Shown in pieces: positions 28,917 through 36,422 of a DNA stretch of 64,000 nucleotides. Location of the stretch: NCBI GenBank assembly GCA_021820525.1, contig JAKADM010000003.1, positions 104,306-168,305 of the forward strand, in the 5' to 3' direction. Source of the stretch: Thermoplasmata archaeon (GTDB lineage Archaea; Thermoplasmatota; Thermoplasmata; Thermoplasmatales; Thermoplasmataceae). The notes under the pieces were generated by a model, which saw only the letters and a list, made by a program, of their open reading frames with translations, was not told where the DNA came from and made no database searches. Positions within the stretch are counted from its first letter, which is position 1, and the number at the start of each line of letters is the position of its first letter. A program made the translations under genes and the position numbers.

Positions 28917-28960
28917 AATGGGGGATATCCCCATTCAATTTTCTGAGGAGGAGAGTTGAT

Positions 28961-29317
28961 ATGAGGGACAGGTGTCATTGCAGGATGGGACCATTTGAAG
29001 TGAATATGATTCCGCAGGGATTACTCAGGCCATTAATTCTTAAAATGTTGATGGAGAGGCCCATGCACGGATACGAAATTATGAGAGAAATTTCGCTCAG
29101 AACTGATGGCTTCTGGAATCCAGGTGCTGGCTCCATATACCCCGCCATAAACTCCCTTGAAAAGGAGGGGTATCTCACAAGGGTAGAGATCAGTCAAGGG
29201 GACAGATCTAAGATAGTTTATTCAATAACAGAGAAGGGAAAGGAATCAATGGCGGATTCACAAAAGTTTGAAAAAGAATGGAAAGATGGGATTTCAAGGC
29301 TTTCAAAAATGTGGTGA
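28961..29317 (+). CDS. PadR-family transcriptional regulator
   Basis: This 118-residue winged-helix protein has the PadR core: MLMERPMHGYEIMREI, then PGAGSIYPAINSLEKEGYL and the wing strand SKIVYSITEKGK. The ATG at 28961 follows a strong ribosome-binding site (GGAGGAG, 28947-28953); an in-frame start at 28913 overlaps the previous stop but lacks such support. The N-terminus is unusual in carrying RCHCRMG (Cys5, Cys7), which could bind metal or sense redox state. Together with the His-rich partner and the palindromic operator this suggests a metal-responsive autoregulated operon. Confidence 0.85.
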   Translation: MRDRCHCRMGPFEVNMIPQGLLRPLILKMLMERPMHGYEIMREISLRTDGFWNPGAGSIYPAINSLEKEGYLTRVEISQGDRSKIVYSITEKGKESMADSQKFEKEWKDGISRLSKMW

Positions 29318-29740
29318 ATTTAAAAATTTTTGAATATCTTCCAGTGCATATAGCATTGGGTAAAATTATGGAAGAGATCTTAACAAAACTGAGAAATTAA
29401 AGAGTTTTGTCGCTAAAATTCAGGTGAAATAACGGAATCAATCTTGTATGGTTGGTGAGAAAATCATAATATATATTCCATTTTTTTTTGAACAAAATCC
29501 GGAAGGATAATTTTCAAAATATCTATTTTATGGAAAGAAAATTCCAATGTTGAGTCGTAACAGGATAAATATGAGATGTGCAGGAACCAATGATTGGCAT
29601 TGTAATTATCCAGTGTGCTGGGATGCAAGATCTCCTTCAATGTGGTTCTAAGTGGTCAGTTTCCATATCTTTTCGTGATATTTCATAATCAAATTACTAA
29701 TGAAATGGTAATAAGGGAAATCTCCATAAAGGCATTCCTC
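29318..29740. other. Intergenic region with a T-run terminator
   Basis: No supported gene was seen in these 423 bases. A run of nine T residues at 29481-29489 is a plausible archaeal terminator for the PadR operon. An in-frame upstream extension of the phosphatase gene reaches back to 29615 but shows no family similarity. Confidence 0.4.
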
Positions 29741-30316
29741 ATGGCTAAATTATATATTTTAAGACATGCAGAGACGAGAATAGATTCAGTGTTGGGACCA
29801 GATAATTGGGAACTCGATGATGGGGCCAGGGATTCAGTTGCCCGTTTATTAAAAGGAATTCCTATCACTGAAATATGCTGCATTTATTCCAGTCCTCTCC
29901 CAAAGGCATCCAGAACTGCAGATATAATAGGCAATATATACGGGATTGCCAAAAATGAGAGGGATTGCCTGAGGGAGGTTAAACGTTACTTCCCCTATGT
30001 TGACGATATGACCTTTGGTGTGTACGTTGAAGAGTTTCTCTCGGGGAAGGATGATCTGCACTTTGAACCATACCCTGTGGCAAGGGAAAGGATTGTAAAT
30101 TGCATAGGAGATATATTGAAAGAATCCTCAGGCAAATCTGTAATCGTTGTTTCTCATGGAATGGTAATTTCTGTTCTATACAGTCATTTGACTGGGCGGA
30201 TTCTTTCCAAGAATGACTGGAAAAATCTGAAAATGCCTGATCTGTCAGTTATTGATATTGATTCTGGCATAGTTGAGAGAGGCTTTTTCTCCGGATTCAA
30301 AATTAATCTAAAATAA
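29741..30316 (+). CDS. Histidine phosphatase family protein
   Basis: This 191-residue protein of the phosphoglycerate-mutase-like superfamily begins with the catalytic motif YILRHAET (His9, accepting phosphate). YSSPLPKASRTADII (about 50-65) carries the second conserved arginine, and VVSHGMVIS (about 145) the second catalytic histidine. Such enzymes dephosphorylate sugars, nucleotides or other small phosphates; the substrate here is unknown. The ATG at 29741 puts the motif at residues 5-11, as is normal. Upstream in-frame codons back to 29615 would add a non-conserved 42-residue extension. Neighbours give no pathway. Confidence 0.8.
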   Translation: MAKLYILRHAETRIDSVLGPDNWELDDGARDSVARLLKGIPITEICCIYSSPLPKASRTADIIGNIYGIAKNERDCLREVKRYFPYVDDMTFGVYVEEFLSGKDDLHFEPYPVARERIVNCIGDILKESSGKSVIVVSHGMVISVLYSHLTGRILSKNDWKNLKMPDLSVIDIDSGIVERGFFSGFKINLK

Positions 30317-30418
30317 GCATAAATATAATCTTATTGAATTTTTATAACATGCAATAAATAACTTTGTTCCAGGGGACCTGGGTATGCGCAAAGTCTTTTC
30401 TTGCACTTCAATTCAAAA

Positions 30419-30491
30419 TGGGCCTGGCCGGATTCGAACCGGCGGTCTTCGCTGTGTGAGAGCGACGTCATAACCACTGGACTACAAGCCC
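30419..30491 (-). tRNA. tRNA-Val (anticodon CAC)
   Basis: The complement folds as a standard tRNA of 73 bases. The acceptor stem is GGGCTTG/CAGGCCC with one G-T pair. The anticodon stem TCGCT/AGCGA encloses loop CTCACAC, so the anticodon is CAC (Val, codon GTG). The T-arm is GCCGG-TTCGAAT-CCGGC. The discriminator is A and CCA is not encoded. No intron is visible. AT-rich sequence upstream (30501-30520) could hold the TATA box. Confidence 0.95.
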
Positions 30492-30582
30492 TCCCATCTG
30501 AATTTAAATCAGGTTAAAAGTCTTTTAGATATTCGACATGAATCTTCAGAGCACGGATAAAAAATTTCAACTATTTCTTTTC

Positions 30583-31365
30583 TTATTCAGGGATTCTATT
30601 CAGCCTTTTCATTATGAATTCAAAATAGTTTCCTGAAATTTCAAATCCTGTATATTTTCTCCCCATGTCTCTGCTCACAACCGCCACCTGGCCAGAACCG
30701 AGGAAAGGATCGAGTATGATATCCCCTTCCTTACTTGAATATTGCAATATTTTCCTTATAAGTTCAGATGGAAGCTTGGTTGGTGTTTTTTCAATCCCAT
30801 GCCAGTATTCTCTCTTTATTTCCCATACGTCCTCCACATCGCCATATCTCATGTCTCTATTATTCACCCTTATTCCTGGTTCATATCTGGAGTAAGGGTA
30901 GAAAACTCTTTTCTTTGGATTCTTGCATACATAAAGGCAGTGGTAATGGGAGGTCACAAATTTCCTCTTTGTGACAACACCAAACTGGTATTTCCATATT
31001 ATGTGGTTTATTGTAATGAATCCAGTATTATCAAGGGCGTTGAGTATGTCCTTGAGATTGTTCCAGCCTGAGAAAACATACATGCTTCCAGTTTCCTTCA
31101 ACACTCTGAAAGCCTCAGCCATCCACCTTACTGTAAAATCATAATAATCATCCCTATTGATTTCACCATAGCCTTCAATTACGGAGGATTGTACCCTGTG
31201 GTAATTATTTCTGTGTGCCTTAAAATTTATGCCGAAGGGAGGATCTGTAACAATGAGGTCCACACTGTTGTCAGGGATATATTTCTTCATCCCTTCTATA
31301 CAGTCCATATTATATACATTGCCAATAAAACCATCATATTCCATCCTTTCCTCAATCCTCTCCAA
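30583..31365 (-). CDS. Solitary DNA methyltransferase (beta class)
   Basis: This 260-residue amino-methyltransferase has catalytic DPPF (residues 41-44) before the SAM motif DPFLGSG (219-225) and a TKLPSELI helix at 196-203. DPPF suggests adenine-N6 or cytosine-N4 methylation; SPPY, usual for N4, is absent, so adenine is more likely. The central variable region (about 120-190) should set the target. There is no C-terminal domain as in the gene at 27423, and no restriction gene is adjacent. The promoter is inside an inverted repeat (31381-31404). The ATG at 31344 is an alternative start. Recognition sequence unknown. Confidence 0.88.
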   Translation of the reverse strand: MERIEERMEYDGFIGNVYNMDCIEGMKKYIPDNSVDLIVTDPPFGINFKAHRNNYHRVQSSVIEGYGEINRDDYYDFTVRWMAEAFRVLKETGSMYVFSGWNNLKDILNALDNTGFITINHIIWKYQFGVVTKRKFVTSHYHCLYVCKNPKKRVFYPYSRYEPGIRVNNRDMRYGDVEDVWEIKREYWHGIEKTPTKLPSELIRKILQYSSKEGDIILDPFLGSGQVAVVSRDMGRKYTGFEISGNYFEFIMKRLNRIPE

Positions 31366-31380
31366 ACAATATTCTTAATG

Positions 31381-31404
31381 AAATCCCGAATAATAAAGGG
31401 ATTT
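31381..31404. promoter_or_regulatory. Inverted repeat flanking methyltransferase TATA box
   Basis: AAATCCC (31381-31387) and GGGATTT (31398-31404) are perfect inverted repeats. The ten bases between read TTTATTATTC on the minus strand, a TATA-like element about 27 bases upstream of the methyltransferase start at 31365. This geometry is that of a repressor operator bracketing the core promoter. Confidence 0.5.
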
Positions 31405-31481
31405 GTGAACTCAATCCATTTTTGTTTATAAAAAAGTTATTCAATGGCAACATTATTTATTTGAAATATACATAGTTGCGT

Positions 31482-33125
31482 ATGAAGGATCAGTTTGAGA
31501 AGATTTTCAGAGGAAAGGGAATAAACTATTATGAAGATGATTTGCCTTTGCAGGAATTTCTGGAATATTTACAAATTCAAAGGGAAAAAGAGCTCGCAAA
31601 TCTTGGGGAATATGTTTCCAGTGAACTTGTAGAAATAATGGATTATGTTGATCATAAGGGGAAGCCTGAACTTATAACATGGGACCTTAATGGAAAGAGA
31701 ATAGATTATGTGAGGCTTTCTCCTGAGCACAGGAAAGCACTGGAAAGACTTCAGGAATTTGGTGTTGTTAAATACAGTGCAGAGGGAAGTAAATCCTGGT
31801 TATATCATTATCTAAGTGGATACATAATCTCTGATTCCGGAATATTCTGCACATTAACACTTACGGCCCAGACTGCCTATGGTTTAAAGAAATATGGAAA
31901 GGGAAAGGTTATGGAAGAGTTTTTCCAGAAGTATGTGAGGGATCAGGATCCATGGTACGGGGCCACATATTACAGTGAAACACAGGGTGGAAGCGATCTG
32001 GGTGCGAACAGAACCGTTGCAGTTATGGAAGGGGAAAAATGGTTCATTTCTGGTAAGGACAAATATTTTGCAAGCGATGCGGGAATAGCAGATGGTGCAA
32101 TTGTAACAGCCAAATTTGCAGATGGTGGTGTGAGATCCCTTGGAGTATTCTTTGTGCCGGCGATCAATTCTAGGGGAGAGTTGAACTATAACATAAGGAG
32201 GCTGAAAAACAAGCTTGGTACCATTGCGGTTCCAAGTGGGGAGGTGGAGATGGATCATGCAGAAGCTTACCTCATAGGGGAAAGGGAAAAGGGAATATAT
32301 TATGCAATGGAGATTCTTACAGTTTCAAGAATCGATGATGCCCTTGCAGCTGCAGGCATTGCAAGAAAAGCACTGTGGGAGGCATATCTACATGCACAGG
32401 AGAGAACGGCTTTTGGAATGAGGCTTGTTGAGCATCCCCTGATGATAAGGGATCTGACAGAAATGGAGGCAGAACTTGAGGGGGCGGTTCTTCTTTCCCT
32501 GTACGGAGCAAAGCTTTTCAGCGGTGCTTACAGTTCTGAACCTCCCTATGATGAAAAATACAACTATGCAAGGTTCATAACCCATATTGCAAAAAATATG
32601 GCTGCATGGGCATCTGACAGGATCACACAGTATTCCATGGAAATCTTTGGAGGTATAGGCTTTTTTGAGGAGTTTCCGGTGGCAAAGTTCCACAGGGATG
32701 CCATTGTGACATCCATCTGGGAGGGGACAAGCAACATTCAGTCTCTGGATATGCTTGAGGCCATTGCAAAGAAGGGAACCGCTCAAATATTTTTCTCAGA
32801 AATGAGGAAGATAGTGGATGAAATTAAATCAGATAAAATAAGGGAAAAGTTAAAGGGTGCAATGGAAAAGACAGAGGGATATTTCCGTAAGGTTATGGAA
32901 TCAGGATATGCAGAATGCCATTCAAAGGAACTTTTAAGAAAACTGGGAGAACTCTGCGAGGCAACTCTTATGTATGATCTATATAACAGAAATAAAAAGG
33001 AGAGGTCGCTTCATGCCGCAGATCTGCTTTACCATAACATATATGGAAAGGATGATGTTCCGGAAACATCCATATTCAAGATGGATGTTGTAAGCTGGAT
33101 GGGTAAAAACAAGAAAGAATTATAG
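31482..33125 (+). CDS. Acyl-CoA dehydrogenase, large AidB/FadE-like
   Basis: This flavoprotein of about 547 residues has an N-terminal extension of roughly 150 residues, the FAD/substrate middle domain (YYSETQGGSDLG, then WFISGKDKYFASDAG) and the C-terminal helical bundle with IWEGTSNIQSLD. Standard acyl-CoA dehydrogenases are about 380 residues, so this is the long AidB-like subgroup. It presumably oxidises an acyl-CoA to the enoyl-CoA and passes electrons to an electron-transfer flavoprotein. The ATG at 31482 is preferred to an upstream TTG because a TATA-like TTATTTAT (31453-31460) lies 25 bases before it. The substrate is not readable. AidB homologues bind DNA in bacteria, but no such evidence is seen here. 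Confidence 0.85.
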   Translation: MKDQFEKIFRGKGINYYEDDLPLQEFLEYLQIQREKELANLGEYVSSELVEIMDYVDHKGKPELITWDLNGKRIDYVRLSPEHRKALERLQEFGVVKYSAEGSKSWLYHYLSGYIISDSGIFCTLTLTAQTAYGLKKYGKGKVMEEFFQKYVRDQDPWYGATYYSETQGGSDLGANRTVAVMEGEKWFISGKDKYFASDAGIADGAIVTAKFADGGVRSLGVFFVPAINSRGELNYNIRRLKNKLGTIAVPSGEVEMDHAEAYLIGEREKGIYYAMEILTVSRIDDALAAAGIARKALWEAYLHAQERTAFGMRLVEHPLMIRDLTEMEAELEGAVLLSLYGAKLFSGAYSSEPPYDEKYNYARFITHIAKNMAAWASDRITQYSMEIFGGIGFFEEFPVAKFHRDAIVTSIWEGTSNIQSLDMLEAIAKKGTAQIFFSEMRKIVDEIKSDKIREKLKGAMEKTEGYFRKVMESGYAECHSKELLRKLGELCEATLMYDLYNRNKKERSLHAADLLYHNIYGKDDVPETSIFKMDVVSWMGKNKKEL

Positions 33126-33161
33126 AGGTTTTATTTATAAAAATCCCATTTTCAAAGGAAA

Positions 33162-33188
33162 CACTGTGGTCATTTATGAACCCCAGTG
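33162..33188. promoter_or_regulatory. Imperfect inverted repeat upstream of acyl-CoA dehydrogenase
   Basis: CACTGTGG (33162-33169) and CCCCAGTG (33181-33188) are complementary at seven of eight positions with an 11-base spacer, directly before the TATA-like CATATAAAT (33192-33200) of the next gene. An operator role is possible but weakly supported. Confidence 0.3.
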
Positions 33189-33219
33189 AAACATATAAAT
33201 ATTGTGTGCATTAAGGATT

Positions 33220-34365
33220 ATGGAAGGTTTAAATCAGGATGAACTTGAAGTTTTAAAGTATGTTAAGAGATTTGCCACGGAAGAGGTCAAGCCGCTGGCA
33301 AGGGAAATTGATGAAAAACAGGAGGTGCCGGAAAAGATTATCAATCGAATGAGGGATCTTGGTCTGTTTTCCAGCTACATACCCAAAGAGTACGGTGGCA
33401 TAGGGATGAGTTTTTCATTCCTGATGCACGTCATAGAGGAAATATCCAAGGCATGCCCCAGCACATCCCTTGTTTTGGATGGTGCACTCACATTATTCGC
33501 CGAACCAGTGCTCATGTTTGGAAGTGAGGATCTGAAGAAAAGATACCTCACCAGAGTTGCAAAGGGTGAAGTGGGAGGGCTTGCTCTCACAGAACCGGGG
33601 GCAGGAAGTGACGCTGCTGCAATAAAAACCAGTGCAGTGAAGGACGGAAATGAATATGTGATAAACGGTTCAAAAATATTCATATCAAACGGAAGGCTTG
33701 CAAGGTTCTATGTGGTGGATGTCGTCACAGATCCATCAAAGGGTCATAAGGGCATATCAACATTCGTTGTGGATGCAGATTCGCCTGGCCTGAGGATATC
33801 CAGAGATATTCACAAACTTGGAATAAGGGGGTCGTCCACAGTCGAACTGGTATTTGAAAATGTAAGGGTTCCTGAAACAAATCTTGTGGGGAAGCTTAAC
33901 GAAGGTTTTAAGGTTGTAATGGAAACACTGGATGCGGGAAGGATAGGCATTGCATGCCAGGCACTGGGAATCGCAAGGGCAGCCTTTGAGGAGGCGGTTG
34001 AATACATTCAGCAGAGAAAGCAGTTCGGCCAGCCCATATCAAACTTTGAGGCAATCCAGTTCATGATTTCTGACATGGCTACAGAGATTGAAGCCGCATC
34101 CCTTCTCACATATGATGCTGCAAGGAAGTGGGACAATCATGAGCCCTGTGTGAAAGCATCATCAATGGCTAAACTCAAAGCATCAGACGTTGCCATGAAA
34201 GTAACCACAGACTGCCTCCAGCTCTTTGGAGGTTATGGATATACAACAGATCTTGATGCAGAGAGGCACATGAGGGATGCAAAAATAACCCAGATATATG
34301 AGGGCACCAATCAGATCCAGAGACTTATAATTTCAAGGGAAGTATTCAAGGAAATCCACCCATGA
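33220..34365 (+). CDS. Acyl-CoA dehydrogenase, short/medium-chain type
   Basis: This FAD enzyme of about 381 residues introduces the alpha-beta double bond in acyl-CoA beta-oxidation. Family signatures are LALTEPGAGSDAAAI (FAD domain, about residue 120), the C-terminal RDAKITQIYEGTNQIQRLII block with the catalytic glutamate in YEGT, and QLFGGYGY. TATAAAT at 33194-33200 lies about 24 bases before the ATG at 33220, supporting this start over the TTG at 33202. It overlaps the DUF72 gene by four bases. Beside the larger paralogue at 31482 it points to acyl-CoA catabolism. Confidence 0.93.
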   Translation: MEGLNQDELEVLKYVKRFATEEVKPLAREIDEKQEVPEKIINRMRDLGLFSSYIPKEYGGIGMSFSFLMHVIEEISKACPSTSLVLDGALTLFAEPVLMFGSEDLKKRYLTRVAKGEVGGLALTEPGAGSDAAAIKTSAVKDGNEYVINGSKIFISNGRLARFYVVDVVTDPSKGHKGISTFVVDADSPGLRISRDIHKLGIRGSSTVELVFENVRVPETNLVGKLNEGFKVVMETLDAGRIGIACQALGIARAAFEEAVEYIQQRKQFGQPISNFEAIQFMISDMATEIEAASLLTYDAARKWDNHEPCVKASSMAKLKASDVAMKVTTDCLQLFGGYGYTTDLDAERHMRDAKITQIYEGTNQIQRLIISREVFKEIHP

Positions 34366-35141
34366 TCTTCCTTGGATGTTCTGGCTGGTCATACCGGGAA
34401 TGGGAAGGTCCATTTTATAACAGTAATTCTCCATCCCTCAGATTTTATTCAAATTTTTTCAATTCTGTGGAAATAGATTCCACCTATTATCAGATTCCCT
34501 CAAAAAGAACAGTTTTTTCATGGATAAAAAATGGTTCTTCAATAAATTTTTCAGTAAAATTGCCGGGAGACATATCCCACGGAGATGAGGATATGAAAAG
34601 AAAGTTTGAATTGTGGAAAGAGTTCAAAGAAAACGTTCTCAATCCAATTTTACAGCATCAGGATCATATCTGTGTTTTGATGACTGTCCCACCATCCATA
34701 AGAGATATGGATGCATATATGGAATCCATCTCTGAAATAACAGATTCATGGGATTTTCTCTGCGTTGAGCCAAGGACAGGGAAGATGGTTGAAAATTATA
34801 AGGAAGCTGCAGAAATCATCAAGAAATATAGTTTTATACCTGTAAGTGTTGATAATTTTTCCATGAGAATAGATTGGGAATTGGGCAACAAACACATATC
34901 ATATTTGAGGCTCCACGGAAGAAATCCTGCTTTCTATGAAAGAAATGCAGGATATGAAAAGTTCAATTACAGGTATTCCGAGGCGGAACTGAAAGATATA
35001 TCTGAAGAAATTAGAAAAAGCGAAAAAAAATTCCAGGAAACCTTTGTTTTTTTCAACAACCATCCCAATGGAAATGCACCCATAAATGGATTGGAAATGC
35101 TCGACATTCTGGGTATTTCAAGGATGAAGAGATTTCTATGA
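34362..35141 (+). CDS. DUF72 family protein (YecE-like)
   Basis: This 259-residue TIM-barrel protein of the DUF72/YecE family has the conserved opening LGCSGWSYREWEGPFY, EIDSTYYQIPS (about residues 37-47), FSVKLPGDISH, and near the end FFNNHPNGNAPING. Its biochemical function is unknown. A distant relation to nucleases or isomerases of the TIM-barrel class has been suggested, but no catalytic set is obvious. It overlaps the acyl-CoA dehydrogenase stop by ATGA, so the two are co-translated, although no functional link is known. Confidence 0.88.
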   Translation: MIFLGCSGWSYREWEGPFYNSNSPSLRFYSNFFNSVEIDSTYYQIPSKRTVFSWIKNGSSINFSVKLPGDISHGDEDMKRKFELWKEFKENVLNPILQHQDHICVLMTVPPSIRDMDAYMESISEITDSWDFLCVEPRTGKMVENYKEAAEIIKKYSFIPVSVDNFSMRIDWELGNKHISYLRLHGRNPAFYERNAGYEKFNYRYSEAELKDISEEIRKSEKKFQETFVFFNNHPNGNAPINGLEMLDILGISRMKRFL

Positions 35142-35161
35142 TTTTCCCAAATATCAAAATA

Positions 35162-35177
35162 CCATAATTAATTATGG
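35162..35177. promoter_or_regulatory. 16-base perfect palindrome before gatD
   Basis: CCATAATTAATTATGG is a perfect palindrome ending three bases before the gatD ATG. A TATA-like AAATATC lies about 27 bases before the start, so the palindrome falls between core promoter and transcription start. It may be an operator, or chance in AT-rich DNA. Confidence 0.35.
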
Positions 35178-35180
35178 AGT

Positions 35181-36422
35181 ATGCCCGAAATCGATAAGAT
35201 CCATGAAGGATCTGTAATTACATTTAAATGGAGGGGAAGGGAACTTAAGGGTATAGTTCTCGGAGTGAAAGACAAATATGTCAGCGTGAAGCTTGAAAGC
35301 GGATACAATATTATGGTTGTGCCGGATAAGATTATTTATGCCCGGGAAAATGGGCAGATTGAAACAAAACAAAGGGAAACCCCTGGGGAATCAGGTAAGG
35401 GCAGGGAGATATCCATTATATCCACAGGAGGAACCATTGTAAGTAAGGTTGACTATAAGACGGGGGCCGTTTTTCCTTCGCTGGATATAAGAGAGATCAC
35501 ATCAAAATTCCAGTATCTTGAAAGGCAGTTCAGGCTTAATACCATACCGTTCCTGAATATTCTCAGTGAAAATATGGAACCCGAACAGTGGGTAGAACTT
35601 GCAAGGAAGATCAGGGAAGAGTCCAAAAAATCTGAAGGAATAGTAATTTCCCATGGGACGGACACAATGACATATACAGCCTCTGCTCTGTCATTTTTAT
35701 TAAAAGAGCAGTCAGTGCCCATAATAATGGTTGGCTCACAGAGAAGTTCGGACCGTCCGAGCACAGATTCCTATCTGAATATGGAAGGGGCAATTAATTT
35801 CGCCTCCACAGATTTTGGTGAGGTTGGAATATCCATGCATTCATCCATATCTGATGCCGGAATATACTTATTGCGGGGTGTGAGGGCAAGGAAAATGCAC
35901 TCCTCAAGGAGAGACGCCTTCAGGCCCATAGGGGAAAAACCGGTTGGATATTTTCAGGATGGACTTGTAAATATGACAGGCAAATACAGAAAAAAAGGAG
36001 AAAGGACTGAAATATTTGAAAAGATTGAGAAAAGGGCCGGCATCCTTTACTTTTATCCAGGAATGGAAATAGATGATATGGCATCATTCATGGAAAGGAA
36101 AATGGGGATTGTAATCATGGGAACCGGGCTGGGCCATATTTCAACTAAATTTATTGATCTGTTAAAAGAATATACGGATTCAGGGAGGCTTGCTGTGATG
36201 ACAACACAGTGCATAAACGGGCCATCCGATCTGAATGTATATTCCACAGGAAGACAGCTGATAAAAGCAGGTGTAACATGGGCTGGAAACCTTCTTCCAG
36301 AGGCAGCAGTGGCTAAAATGATGGTTGTTATGGCCAATTATCCCGATTTTGAATGGTCCAGAAGAATGGTTTCAAATGTCAGGGGAGAGATTCTGGAAAG
36401 AGAGGAGCTGGAGGCGTTCTAA
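35181..36422 (+). CDS. gatD: Glu-tRNA(Gln) amidotransferase subunit D
   Basis: GatD is the asparaginase-like subunit that releases ammonia from glutamine (or asparagine) for GatE. It has 413 residues. An N-terminal beta-barrel (about 1-65) precedes the asparaginase fold with the two threonine motifs STGGTIVS (81-88) and SHGTDTM (157-163), plus the conserved lysine region of VGSQRSSDRPSTD. It is immediately followed by gatE with no gap, forming the archaeal two-subunit enzyme that converts Glu-tRNA(Gln) to Gln-tRNA(Gln). The barrel domain distinguishes it from plain L-asparaginase. Confidence 0.96.
   Translation: MPEIDKIHEGSVITFKWRGRELKGIVLGVKDKYVSVKLESGYNIMVVPDKIIYARENGQIETKQRETPGESGKGREISIISTGGTIVSKVDYKTGAVFPSLDIREITSKFQYLERQFRLNTIPFLNILSENMEPEQWVELARKIREESKKSEGIVISHGTDTMTYTASALSFLLKEQSVPIIMVGSQRSSDRPSTDSYLNMEGAINFASTDFGEVGISMHSSISDAGIYLLRGVRARKMHSSRRDAFRPIGEKPVGYFQDGLVNMTGKYRKKGERTEIFEKIEKRAGILYFYPGMEIDDMASFMERKMGIVIMGTGLGHISTKFIDLLKEYTDSGRLAVMTTQCINGPSDLNVYSTGRQLIKAGVTWAGNLLPEAAVAKMMVVMANYPDFEWSRRMVSNVRGEILEREELEAF

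Noticed and set aside
28531..28938. Open frame of about 135 codons on the minus strand opposite the His-rich gene
   Set aside because: The plus-strand gene has a TATA box, ribosome-binding site and a coupled PadR partner; the opposite frame is the mirror of His/Gly-rich codons and has no such signals.
27423..31365. Restriction-modification system
   Set aside because: Two methyltransferases are present but no endonuclease or specificity gene lies between or beside them.
35181..36422. L-asparaginase
   Set aside because: The N-terminal barrel domain and directly adjoining gatE identify GatD.
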